In this document: piece by piece, positions 33,184 to 40,473 of the stretch | Layout: the number at the start of each line of letters is the position of its first letter | How positions within the stretch are numbered: position 1 is the first letter of the stretch | DNA from: DAISIL01 sp036822015 | Lineage (GTDB): Bacteria; Bacteroidota; Bacteroidia; Cytophagales; Bernardetiaceae | Assembly: GCA_036822015.1 (NCBI GenBank) | Contig: DAISIL010000026.1 | Coordinates: forward strand, 1-40,473 | DNA: 40,473 bases | Reading direction: 5' to 3' | The notes under the pieces: model-generated | What the model saw: the letters and a program-made list of their open reading frames with translations, nothing else | Database searches by the model: none | What the model was told of the DNA's origin: nothing | Made by a program: the position numbers and the translations under genes

Positions 33184-33897
33184 ATGCCCGTATATTACAT
33201 CGACCAGCGGCTGATTTTCCCTCCCCCCGATCATGCTGACCCTTCGGGTCTGCTGGGCGTTGGCGGCGATCTCTCAACGGCTCGCTTGATGGAGGCTTAC
33301 CGTCAGGGTATTTTTCCCTGGTACGCGCCCGAAGATCCGATCCAGTGGTGGTCGCCCGACCCGCGCTTTGTCTTGTATTCGGATCGTTTGCGGATTCCCA
33401 AGAGTGTACGGCCGCTGCTGCGCAAGCAACGCTTTCGGGTTACGGTCAATGCTGATTTTGCGGGTGTAATTCGGGCGTGCAAGGAGATTTATCGTCCCCA
33501 ACAAGAAGGTACCTGGATTTCGGACGAGCTCGAGGCCTCTTATCTTCGGTGGCACCAGGAGGGTATCGCGCATTCGGTGGAGGTCTGGGAGGGCGATCAG
33601 TTGGTGGGCGGCTTGTACGGTGAACTGCTGGGGCGTGTGTTTTTTGGGGAGTCGATGTTTTCCAGGGCCAGCAACGCCTCCAGGGTCGGTTTTATCGTAT
33701 GGGTACGCAACCTACAAGCCCAGGGCTTGAGCCTCATCGACTGCCAGATTTATACCGAGTATTTGGCTAGCTTTGGGGCAGAATTGATTCCGCGAGATGT
33801 TTTTTTGGCACAGTTGCGGCGCGAGCAGCAGCAGCCATTTTCGGTGGAGCAACTGCTGGCTAATTTTCGGCAGGATGTTGATTTTTTGTTGGATTAA
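33184..33897 (+). CDS. aat: Leucyl/phenylalanyl-tRNA--protein transferase
   Basis: Aat adds Leu or Phe from aminoacyl-tRNA to proteins with N-terminal Arg or Lys, marking them for ClpS/ClpAP degradation. The 237-residue protein has the family signatures LIFPPPDHADPSGLLGVGGD, LMEAYRQGIFPWY and WWSPDPRFVLY, then VEVWEGDQLVGGLYGELLGRVFFGESMF and LIDCQIYTEYLASFGAELIPR. Length is standard. It follows the cNMP-binding gene by 21 bases and precedes purU by 16, so the three are likely co-transcribed. Confidence 0.95.
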   Translation: MPVYYIDQRLIFPPPDHADPSGLLGVGGDLSTARLMEAYRQGIFPWYAPEDPIQWWSPDPRFVLYSDRLRIPKSVRPLLRKQRFRVTVNADFAGVIRACKEIYRPQQEGTWISDELEASYLRWHQEGIAHSVEVWEGDQLVGGLYGELLGRVFFGESMFSRASNASRVGFIVWVRNLQAQGLSLIDCQIYTEYLASFGAELIPRDVFLAQLRREQQQPFSVEQLLANFRQDVDFLLD

Positions 33898-33913
33898 ATA
33901 ACTCACCTTCCCT

Positions 33914-34783
33914 ATGCACTCATCCCCTATCCCCACGGCTGTTTTGTTGATCTATTGCCCTGACCAAAAGGGCATTGTAGCTGCCGTAACCCAATTCTTG
34001 ACCCAAAACAACGGCAACATTTTTTCTCTGGATCAGCATGTAGATACCGAGCGTAATATGTTTTTTATGCGGGTTTCTTTTGCGCTCTCTGGCTTCACGA
34101 TTGCGGTTGAGGCGATTGAATCGCGTTTTATGCAGGCGGTCGGGGAGCGGTATCAGATGCAGGCTACTTGTCATTTTTCTTTTGATCGTCCGAAGATGGC
34201 CGTTTTTGTCTCCCAGATGTCGCACTGTTTGTACGATATTTTGGCACGCTACCAGGCCAAAGAGTGGGCGGTCGAGATACCGCTCATCGTGAGCAACCAT
34301 GAGCGGCTACGTTCGGTATCGGAGCAGTTTGGGATTGACTTCCACTACCTCCCCGTTAGCCCCCAAAACAAGGCTGAACAAGAAGCACAGCAGCTTGATT
34401 TACTGGCTGATTATCAAGTTGATTTTATTGTGCTGGCTCGGTATATGCAAATTTTATCTCCCGACTTTATCCAGCATTATACCCACCAGATCATCAATAT
34501 TCACCACTCGTTTTTGCCTGCTTTCCCGGGTGCTAAGCCCTATCACTCTGCCCAAAAGCGCGGCGTAAAGATCATCGGTGCTACCAGTCATTACGTCACG
34601 GAGGTACTTGATGCGGGCCCAATCATTGAGCAGGATGTCGTTCGGGTAAGCCACAAAGATACCGTTCGTGATTTGATCCGTAAGGGCAAAGACTTAGAGA
34701 AGATCGTTCTTTCGCGGGCGATCTGGCATCACCTGAACCACAAGATGTTGGTATTTGAAAACCGGACAGTTATTTTTGATTGA
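33914..34783 (+). CDS. purU: Formyltetrahydrofolate deformylase
   Basis: PurU hydrolyses 10-formyl-tetrahydrofolate to formate and tetrahydrofolate, balancing one-carbon pools and feeding formate to purine synthesis. The 289-residue protein has an N-terminal ACT domain (about 8-85: LLIYCPDQKGIVAAVTQFL) and a formyltransferase-fold domain (about 93-289). The catalytic residues are visible: Asn195 and His197 in IINIHHSFLP and Asp233 in VLDAGPII. Length is typical. The stop at 34783 overlaps the convergent polyketide synthase gene by 14 bases. Confidence 0.95.
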   Translation: MHSSPIPTAVLLIYCPDQKGIVAAVTQFLTQNNGNIFSLDQHVDTERNMFFMRVSFALSGFTIAVEAIESRFMQAVGERYQMQATCHFSFDRPKMAVFVSQMSHCLYDILARYQAKEWAVEIPLIVSNHERLRSVSEQFGIDFHYLPVSPQNKAEQEAQQLDLLADYQVDFIVLARYMQILSPDFIQHYTHQIINIHHSFLPAFPGAKPYHSAQKRGVKIIGATSHYVTEVLDAGPIIEQDVVRVSHKDTVRDLIRKGKDLEKIVLSRAIWHHLNHKMLVFENRTVIFD

Positions 34784-35858
34784 TCGCTGGGGTAGCCGCT
34801 CCGATCCGCCACAGTCCGGCTTCTATCGTCAGTCCTGGCCCAAAAGCCATTCCCACGACGGGACTACCCGCTGGGGGTGTGCTTTGGAGGATTTGCTGCA
34901 AGACAAAAAAGATCGTTACCGAGGACATGTTCCCGTACTGGGCCAGGACACGATGCGCCCAGAGGTTTTGCTCGGGGCTAAGTGCCAGGGCCGTTTCGAT
35001 GGCTTCCAGGATTTTTCGTCCGCCCGGATGGATCGCCCACAGTGGCACTTGCTCCGGCGTGAGTTGCCAACGCTCGAGTAGCTTATTGGTCAGGGCCCCG
35101 ATACCCGCCTGAAGATGCCGAGGAATGCTGGCCTTGAGTACCATCTCAAAGCCATAATCGCGGATGTACCAGCCCATATCGTCCCGACCGGCTGGCTCGA
35201 GGTCGTTGTAAAAGTCCAGCAGATCAAGTAAGGCACGCTCCGAGTTTTCGATCAAGACCGCTGCGGCCCCATCACCAAACAAAGCATTGGATACCAACTG
35301 ATCCTCTGCCAGAGAGGGCTGAAAGTGTAACGAACACAACTCCACACCCACCACCAAAACCCTTGCCCGCGCTTCGGACTGACAAATGGAGCGGGCCACC
35401 TTGAGGGCATTGAAAGCCGCATAGCAGCCCATGAAGTTGATCGCCGTGCGCGAGACCTGCTTCGGGAGTTTGCTTTGATAGATCAAGTCGATGTCTAGCC
35501 CAGGGGCGTACATCCCCGTACAACTGACCGTAATCAAGTGCGTGATCGTGGATAAGTCTGCCTCGGGAAGGGCAGCAGCAATGGCGCGTTGGGCTAAGGG
35601 CAAAGCCTCGGCTTGATAGACGCGCATCCGCTCGGCCGTGCTAGGCATCGCCTCGGAGGAGAAAAAATCTCCCCCTGCTCCAAAGTCAGGCAAGACCGAG
35701 TAGCGGGTCTGGATGCGGGTCTGGCGATACAAAATTCTGATTTTGCGCTGCCACTCCTCCGAGAGGGTCATTTGTTGTTGCAAGAATTGCAAGGCTTCAT
35801 CCGTCGTGATGCGATGCGCAGGTATGGCCGTCCCGAGGGCGGTGATGGATGGTTTCAT
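34770..35858 (-). CDS. Type III polyketide synthase (chalcone/stilbene synthase-like)
   Basis: This 362-residue protein has a thiolase-fold type III PKS with the complete triad: Cys145 in INFMGCYAAFNALK, His277 in WAIHPGGRKILE and Asn310 in QYGNMSSVTI. Further family marks are LITVSCTGMYAPGLD (109-123) and FGDGAAAVLI. ATG 35858 is chosen; the frame is open to 36254 but that part lies inside the neighbouring membrane gene. Bacterial homologues use acyl-CoA starters and malonyl-CoA to make alkylpyrones, alkylresorcinols or similar phenolic lipids. The adjacent genes give no methyltransferase or oxidase, so the product is unknown. It is last in a minus-strand run, 41 bases after the membrane gene. 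Confidence 0.92.
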   Translation of the reverse strand: MKPSITALGTAIPAHRITTDEALQFLQQQMTLSEEWQRKIRILYRQTRIQTRYSVLPDFGAGGDFFSSEAMPSTAERMRVYQAEALPLAQRAIAAALPEADLSTITHLITVSCTGMYAPGLDIDLIYQSKLPKQVSRTAINFMGCYAAFNALKVARSICQSEARARVLVVGVELCSLHFQPSLAEDQLVSNALFGDGAAAVLIENSERALLDLLDFYNDLEPAGRDDMGWYIRDYGFEMVLKASIPRHLQAGIGALTNKLLERWQLTPEQVPLWAIHPGGRKILEAIETALALSPEQNLWAHRVLAQYGNMSSVTIFFVLQQILQSTPPAGSPVVGMAFGPGLTIEAGLWRIGAATPAINQK

Positions 35859-35899
35859 AGCAAAACTAAACCAACGAAGGCGGTGCTTAGTTCGGTCGT

Positions 35900-37267
35900 T
35901 TATCGGTCGCGGAGGCGCACATACCCACGGGCGGGGGCGCGGGCGGAGGTCTGCCCCCCTGGGGTGGACGAGGGTTTGGTGGCTTTGGGCGCGCTCAAGA
36001 TCAACAAAAAAGAAGCAAAAAAAGGCAGCATCGGAATTTTGTAACGCGCCAAAGTACCAAAATTGCCGCTCGTGATGCCCACCAAAAAACCAAACAAAAG
36101 GGCATACACCAACGCAAAAAGCAAGTAAGGATCGCGGCGAAAGATGCCCGGCCAGCGAAACGGCGGCGTTCGGAGAAGCAAGCGCAGTACCAGCCAAAGT
36201 AATACCGTGTTTTCGAGGGCAGCTAAGAGCATCAGGGGGTTGCGCACCTCCCAAAGCCCAGGACGGAAAAATGCCACCACCACAGCCCTCGGAAAATAGC
36301 CCAGCATCCCCGTAAACGTGCCGTCTAGCTCGCCGATGTAGTACGCCGTACCTTCACTGCTCATGTACTGAATCCACTCCGAGGTAACCTTGGCTTTTTT
36401 TCCGATCTCGTCCAGGCGTTGGGTCAGTTCGTCGCCCACCGAACGAACAGCCAAATAGGCCAACCCCACAAAGACCAACAACTGAAACAACCCCAACAAA
36501 AAGCGCGTAGCAGCCACAGGGATTTTCTGCTGAAACTGCACGTATAGCCACAGCCCAAAAGCCGGGATGAACATCTGGATAATGTAGGATTTGATGCTCC
36601 AGATCAGCCAGGCATGTACCAAAAACCAACACAGATGCACCAACGGCCGCCGCCCGCGCATCAAACCAAAATAGAGATGATAAAAAACAAAACCTAATGC
36701 TCCAAAGGTGATCGAATCCTTGAGCAAACCCGATCCCCAGAAAAAAGTAGAAGGCAAAAACAAGGTAGCCAAAGCCATGCTGCGCTTGAGATGCGGATAG
36801 CGATCCGAGAGAACCCGAAACAACTGCCAACTGCCCGCAAAACTGTACAGGGCAAAACAAATGGCATTGATCGTGTACGTCTGGCCCGAAAGCAAACTAA
36901 AAAAACCCGAAATGCGAGAAATCATAAAGCTCGGACCATCACCGAAGTACACCAAGGCATACGTCAGAGCAAAGTGCTTTTCGGTGTAGTCCATCGGACG
37001 AAAAATAATCATCAGTGCCGTTTCGATGGACTGGCTCGCCATCACGACACCATCCATGTAGTAGTAATAGGTATCGCCACCGCCGTAATAAAACTGATAG
37101 ATCAAGCCCAGGGCAATGGCCCCAAGAACTTTATAGGCAAAAGCCGGTACAAAGTATATCGCCTTTTCGGGGTCTGACATGCGCCGCCGCAAACGCCAGA
37201 CGATAGCCAACAAAAAAAGGACAAAAATGGGGGTCAAGAATATATCCCGAAGGTACAAAAACTGCAT
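35900..37267 (-). CDS. Polytopic membrane protein of unknown function
   Basis: This 455-residue protein has about ten hydrophobic segments (for example near 8-26, 45-63, 105-125, 130-150, 185-205, 210-235, 255-275, 330-355, 370-385 and 395-430) and a short Arg/Ala-rich tail. Loops contain GGGDTYYYYMDG (62-73) and GLLKDSITFGALGFVFYHLY. This arrangement is reminiscent of EpsG-like or O-antigen-polymerase-type proteins of glycan export, but no signature is clear enough for a name. It is 6 bases after the small unknown gene and 41 bases before the type III PKS, so a role tied to the PKS product (export or glycan/lipid attachment) is possible. Confidence 0.85.
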   Translation of the reverse strand: MQFLYLRDIFLTPIFVLFLLAIVWRLRRRMSDPEKAIYFVPAFAYKVLGAIALGLIYQFYYGGGDTYYYYMDGVVMASQSIETALMIIFRPMDYTEKHFALTYALVYFGDGPSFMISRISGFFSLLSGQTYTINAICFALYSFAGSWQLFRVLSDRYPHLKRSMALATLFLPSTFFWGSGLLKDSITFGALGFVFYHLYFGLMRGRRPLVHLCWFLVHAWLIWSIKSYIIQMFIPAFGLWLYVQFQQKIPVAATRFLLGLFQLLVFVGLAYLAVRSVGDELTQRLDEIGKKAKVTSEWIQYMSSEGTAYYIGELDGTFTGMLGYFPRAVVVAFFRPGLWEVRNPLMLLAALENTVLLWLVLRLLLRTPPFRWPGIFRRDPYLLFALVYALLFGFLVGITSGNFGTLARYKIPMLPFFASFLLILSAPKATKPSSTPGGQTSARAPARGYVRLRDR

Positions 37268-37273
37268 AGGCGA

Positions 37274-37726
37274 TCATCGCTCTAAGTAAAGCAACTTCTC
37301 CTCCAGATGGGCAGCAATGGCATCCAGAAAAGCCTCTCGAAGCGGCTCTTGATCGCTGATGGGGGAGGTGTTTCGTTGCTGTAAATACAAGTTGCTCAAC
37401 TCAATGGGAGCGATGAAGTATTTTTTTTCGCTGCGGATAAGCGGTGCGCCCCGTTCCTGAACGATCAAATAAAACAAGGCATCTACGTCGGGCTTGAGCT
37501 GTTTCCAGATACGGGATTGCAACTGCTGGCGGCGTTCGTGTTCCGAGAGGGTTTCGTAGTACTTCCAGCGGATGCCGAGTTCGTCGTCTATCAGGCGTTC
37601 GTATTTTTTTTCGAGGGCAACGAAGCTAGCCTGCAATCGGGTATCCTGCTCCTGCTGGCTGTATCCCCACCACCAAAAAGCCGCCCCGGCCAGTATTACT
37701 CCCCCCAAAAAATACAACAGCAGCAT
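37274..37726 (-). CDS. Hypothetical single-pass membrane protein
   Basis: This 150-residue protein of no recognised family has one N-terminal membrane segment (about 2-20, LLYFLGGVILAGAAFWWW), a charged helical region (about 25-75: QASFVALEKKYERLIDDELG) and a mixed C-terminal part ending AHLEEKLLYLER. It may be a membrane-tethered helical protein facing the periplasm or cytoplasm. It lies 6 bases before the polytopic membrane protein gene and 11 bases after the PspC gene, which implies co-transcription. Confidence 0.75.
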   Translation of the reverse strand: MLLLYFLGGVILAGAAFWWWGYSQQEQDTRLQASFVALEKKYERLIDDELGIRWKYYETLSEHERRQQLQSRIWKQLKPDVDALFYLIVQERGAPLIRSEKKYFIAPIELSNLYLQQRNTSPISDQEPLREAFLDAIAAHLEEKLLYLER

Positions 37727-37737
37727 CCACTAAGGGT

Positions 37738-37938
37738 TTATGATTCTTTAGGCATCAAAAAAGCCAGCAACAGATACACAATCGCGGGTGCGCCCGATCC
37801 CAGAAAAGTAAACACCGCAAAAGCGATACGCAACAGATTGGCATTCCATCCGAAATGCTCCGCGATCCCGCCACAAACGCCCAGGAAAAGACGATTTTTT
37901 TTAGACTTGTTTAGTTGCATGAGTAGCTGTTGTTTCAT
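37738..37938 (-). CDS. PspC domain protein
   Basis: This 66-residue protein contains one PspC domain: NRLFLGVCGGIAEHFGWNANLLRIAFAVFTFLGSGAPAIVYLLLAFLMP, with one membrane-spanning hydrophobic region at about 35-63. PspC proteins sense or respond to membrane stress. ATG 37938 is chosen because the preceding open frame shows no domain. Exact TAnnTTTG matches lie on the minus strand at 37958-37965 and 38013-38020, so it probably heads the run ending in the type III PKS gene. Confidence 0.87.
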   Translation of the reverse strand: MKQQLLMQLNKSKKNRLFLGVCGGIAEHFGWNANLLRIAFAVFTFLGSGAPAIVYLLLAFLMPKES

Positions 37939-37957
37939 AGAATCCCTCGAAAAAGAA

Positions 37958-37965
37958 CAAAAATA
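37958..37965 (-). promoter_or_regulatory. Candidate -7 box TATTTTTG (minus strand) for the PspC-PKS run
   Basis: Read on the minus strand this is TATTTTTG, an exact TAnnTTTG match 19 bases before the PspC ATG. The expected leader is about 13 bases. A second candidate is upstream. In A-rich DNA such a match can occur by chance. Confidence 0.4.
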
Positions 37966-38012
37966 CACCTTGTGGTTTCTTTCTGTTACGGAAAGTAGCC
38001 AAAAAGGTCGAT

Positions 38013-38020
38013 CAAAAATA
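38013..38020 (-). promoter_or_regulatory. Second candidate -7 box TATTTTTG (minus strand) for the PspC-PKS run
   Basis: This repeats the same octamer as at 37958-37965 and would give a leader of about 68 bases. It lies in the 139-base divergent spacer between the PspC and VWA genes. Confidence 0.4.
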
Positions 38021-38077
38021 AGTTTTTTTTGAAAAAACCATGCAGACCTTACCCGTGTTCTCTTAGCAAAAAAAAAT

Positions 38078-39730
38078 ATGCGCGAGTTTTGGCAAACACA
38101 GGAAGAGTTTCGGCGGTTCATTGATTTTGGGCGTGTCTTCGATGAACTTACCCGCGCCTATCTCGTCGGTTTTTTGGAACATACGCTCACCCAAAGCCCG
38201 CCACCCGAGATTCCACGAGATTCCCCCTTCGTCAAAAGCCCTTATTTTGAGGCGTTTATGGAGGCGATGTTGGCTTCTCTGGAGGCTCCCGATGTCCAAC
38301 GGCTCACCCAACAGAGCCGCAAAATGTCCCAACAAATCGCCCTAGACCTCCTCAAATGGCTCAAACGCACCGACAAAAAAATACAATCCAACAACCCCTA
38401 CCTCCCCGAAAAAGAGCGCTTCGATGCCTGGGCCCACAAGCCTACCCACCTTTGGGCAAAAGACTGGTACGTCCTCACCAATTTTTTGTCGAACACCTAC
38501 CCCCCCGAGGAGCTATCCATCGACTTCTACACCCAAAAGTTCAAAGCCCTCCTGCCCGAGACCCAAGCCCACCTGCAATCGCCCCACTACAACCCCCAAG
38601 CCGAAAAAAAAATCCCCTTCGATCTCCTCTCCGATGCCCTCCTGCTCGAGTGGGATGCGCTCCTGGCGGCCAAGATGCTCGCCTTTGCGCTACAGCACAT
38701 CGAAGAAGACCAACAAGCCTTTGGGGCTACCCTCGAAGCCAAAGCCCGAGAGACCCTCAAACTCACCGAACTCATCACGCCCTTTGCCCTCGAAACGGGC
38801 CGCTACTGGGATATGTCCGAGGGGCTATGGCAAGAAACCGGCTTTGAAGTCCTGGAGCAGTACGCCCAGCTCCTCCGCGATGAGCAATCCCTCCAAGAAC
38901 TCGTCGATCTGCTAGGGCGGATGCGAGAAGCCGAAATCGAAACCGAAGAAGAAGAGATCGCCCAGACGATCATCCGAAAAGAATGGATCACCGACCTGAC
39001 CCTCAAAACCGAAATCGGTGGACTCTACCGCAGCAACCAACTCTCGGAGATGATCCCCTCCGAAGCCGCCCTCCTGGGACACCCCGATACCGAATCCCTC
39101 TTTTTGCAAAAGTACGCCGACCACGGCCTGAACGCCTTTCAGTACCAGGGCAAGCGGCTCGTTTCGAGTAGTAAGGTCTTGCAGTTCAAGCAACAACGCC
39201 AGAAACGCAAAGAAAAAGGCCCCTTCATCTTGTGCGTCGATACGAGTGGTTCCATGCACGGCTTACCCGCACAGGTGGCCAAGGTCTTGAGCTTCGGGAT
39301 GATGAAGATGGCCGCCCAGGATCAACGCAAATGCTACCTGATCTCTTTTTCGATTGGACTAAAGACGCTCAACCTACACGACATTTCGGCCTCCATGGAT
39401 GAGATCGTCAAGTTCCTTTCGATGTCCTTTGAGGCGGGTACCGATGCCACCCCCGCCCTCTCGGAGGCCCTCCGGATGCTTCAATCGAACGACTACCGCG
39501 AAGCCGACGTACTGATGATCTCCGATTTTGTGATGTACAACCTGCGAGAGGATTTGGTTAAGCGCATCGAAAAGGAACGCCAAAAAGAAACCAAGTTTCA
39601 TTCCCTGGCCATCTCCGATCAGCCCAACACCGACATCCTGCAAGTCTTTGACAACAACTGGGTCTATGACCCCGAAGACCGCCGCGTTATCCGGCATATC
39701 TGGCAGGAGGTAAAGGCTTTGGTAAGATAA
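38078..39730 (+). CDS. VWA domain protein, ViaA-like
   Basis: This 550-residue protein ends in a von Willebrand A domain (about 382-550). The metal-ion-dependent adhesion site is DTSGSM (388-393), Thr at about 448 in AGTDATPAL is the second element, and Asp in MISDFV is the third. The segment MIPSEAALLGHPDTESLFLQKYADHGLNAFQYQG (325-358) before it matches ViaA, the partner of MoxR-type AAA+ ATPase RavA. The helical N-terminal half is acidic. ViaA-RavA acts as a chaperone-like pair on membrane respiratory complexes. No MoxR/RavA gene lies in the window, so its ATPase must be elsewhere. It is soluble with no signal peptide. Confidence 0.88.
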   Translation: MREFWQTQEEFRRFIDFGRVFDELTRAYLVGFLEHTLTQSPPPEIPRDSPFVKSPYFEAFMEAMLASLEAPDVQRLTQQSRKMSQQIALDLLKWLKRTDKKIQSNNPYLPEKERFDAWAHKPTHLWAKDWYVLTNFLSNTYPPEELSIDFYTQKFKALLPETQAHLQSPHYNPQAEKKIPFDLLSDALLLEWDALLAAKMLAFALQHIEEDQQAFGATLEAKARETLKLTELITPFALETGRYWDMSEGLWQETGFEVLEQYAQLLRDEQSLQELVDLLGRMREAEIETEEEEIAQTIIRKEWITDLTLKTEIGGLYRSNQLSEMIPSEAALLGHPDTESLFLQKYADHGLNAFQYQGKRLVSSSKVLQFKQQRQKRKEKGPFILCVDTSGSMHGLPAQVAKVLSFGMMKMAAQDQRKCYLISFSIGLKTLNLHDISASMDEIVKFLSMSFEAGTDATPALSEALRMLQSNDYREADVLMISDFVMYNLREDLVKRIEKERQKETKFHSLAISDQPNTDILQVFDNNWVYDPEDRRVIRHIWQEVKALVR

Positions 39731-39801
39731 ACTTGTTTTTCGCCCAAAACCTATTAATGCTTAGCTCAAATGACGTAACGAAGTGAAACAGGCAGAACGA
39801 A

Positions 39802-40473
39802 CTAGGGGGAAAGACACAGGCGGAAGCCGTTGCCGCCTTTACGGTAGTTGGGGATGTCGCTGCTGCGAAACGCTACGCGGCAGTACTGCGCGTAGTAGTC
39901 CCACGACCCACCGCGCAACACACGGCTCGAGCCTCTCGGACTATCCACCCAAGCACTCCCGTCTTGCGGTGCGCCCTTGTAGTCGCCGTACCAATCGTCG
40001 GCGCACCACTCCCACACGTTGCCGCTCATATCGTACAAGCCTAGTTCGTTAGGGGCTAGTTCGCCTACGGGGTGGGTAGTGCCTTTGGCGTTTCCGTTGT
40101 ACCACGCTACCTTATCTATCTCGTTACTGCCGGCGTATTCAAATCCTTTGCTCTGTTGCCCTCCTTTGGCGGCGTATTCCCACTGAGTCTCCGAGGGGAG
40201 TGCATAGGCTTTTCCCGTTAGTTCCGAGAGCATTTGGCAGAAGGCGACCGCATCGTCCCACGATACCCTTTCCACGGGGTGTTTGGCAGCGTTCGGGGCC
40301 GTTTTAAAGTGAGCTGGGTTGTGGCTCATCACTGCCGTATATAGTTCCTGCGTAACGGGGTATTTCGCCATCCAAAAGTCTTGCAAGCGTATCAGGGTGT
40401 CTCCTTGAAACATGTATGAGCCGCCTGCAACCTTTATCATCTCAAAAGAAACACCTTTTATGGTTTCGGTGTA
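39802..40473 (-). CDS. Formylglycine-generating-enzyme-like (SUMF1/C-type lectin fold) protein, 5' end outside window
   Basis: This gene is open at the right edge: codons upstream of ATG 40440 continue in frame to 40473 (ETIKGVSFEMIKVAGGSYMF), so the true start lies outside. Residues seen, about 223, cover the FGE-sulfatase domain: PVTQELYTAVM, PVERVSWDDAVAFCQML, YALPSETQWEYAAKGG, GLYDMSGNVWEWCADDWY and RVLRGGSW. The tail DYYAQYCRVAFRSSD ends in GFRLCLSP. True FGEs have two catalytic cysteines in this last region; here the first is Tyr and only the second remains, so converting a sulfatase Cys to formylglycine is unlikely. The fold may serve in binding. The gene could be part of a larger protein. 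Confidence 0.85.
   Translation of the reverse strand, partial: YTETIKGVSFEMIKVAGGSYMFQGDTLIRLQDFWMAKYPVTQELYTAVMSHNPAHFKTAPNAAKHPVERVSWDDAVAFCQMLSELTGKAYALPSETQWEYAAKGGQQSKGFEYAGSNEIDKVAWYNGNAKGTTHPVGELAPNELGLYDMSGNVWEWCADDWYGDYKGAPQDGSAWVDSPRGSSRVLRGGSWDYYAQYCRVAFRSSDIPNYRKGGNGFRLCLSP

Noticed and set aside
34770..36254. Longer 494-residue form of the type III PKS from 36254
   Set aside because: The extra 132 residues overlap the C-terminus of the membrane-protein gene in another frame and are Pro/Arg-rich with no homology pattern; the family start is MKPSITALG at 35858.
39802..40473. True formylglycine-generating enzyme for sulfatases
   Set aside because: The first catalytic cysteine of the active-site pair is replaced by tyrosine, and no sulfatase gene is near.

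Overview
The window reads as chromosomal DNA of a Bacteroidota bacterium, most likely from the Saprospiria/Chitinophagia side of the phylum. Several things point that way. Perfect TAnnTTTG (-7 type) promoter boxes precede several genes. One giant surface protein ends in a type IX secretion (T9SS) sorting domain. Lineage-typical families are present: DUF5723, DUF5916, the DUF6452/DUF6048 pair and DUF3109. There is also a RAYT-type transposase amid palindromic repeats. No rRNA, tRNA, CRISPR array, phage or plasmid replication gene was seen. A 10-N assembly gap lies at 17213-17222, inside a gene.

Layout. 1-1270 is a REP/RAYT module: a Y1 (HUH) transposase flanked on both sides by dense short hairpin repeats, some arranged in BIME-like inverted pairs. 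1375-10507 is a long plus-strand run: dapA, meaB, an SPFH/prohibitin-like protein, an alpha/beta hydrolase, DUF3109, a small PH/GRAM-like protein, an SDR, a SanA-family protein, a GH3-family adenylating enzyme, sigZ and arsM. Several joints overlap, and a strong terminator closes the run. 10550-13225 holds a divergent pair: a DUF5723 outer-membrane protein and a YbhN-type flippase-like protein. 13360-19916 holds two cell-surface genes, the giant T9SS protein (split by the gap) and a Calx-beta protein that seems to stop early. 19980-23008 (minus) has a sugar-phosphate nucleotidyltransferase, an RlpA/SPOR protein and dnaN.

23082-28249 (plus) has a FabG-like SDR, a coupled pair made of a class I glutamine-amidotransferase-like gene and a putative circularly permuted ATP-grasp gene, and a DUF5916 outer-membrane protein. 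31528-28246 (minus) is a compact run siaB-siaC-pheS-DUF6452-DUF6048. Divergent from it are a cyclic-nucleotide-binding protein with a degenerate MinD-like P-loop domain, aat and purU. 37938-34770 (minus) is a PspC/unknown/polytopic membrane protein/type III polyketide synthase run. 38078-39730 encodes a ViaA-like VWA protein. At the right edge is a partial formylglycine-generating-enzyme-like (C-type lectin fold) protein.

The most interesting points are the RAYT with its mosaic hairpins, the amidotransferase/ATP-grasp pair, the SiaB-SiaC switch beside a new-looking cNMP-binding architecture, SigZ overlapping ArsM, the type III PKS operon, and the FGE-fold protein whose C-terminus resembles a diversity-generating retroelement variable region. 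Functions are family assignments read from the translated sequences; no database search was run.
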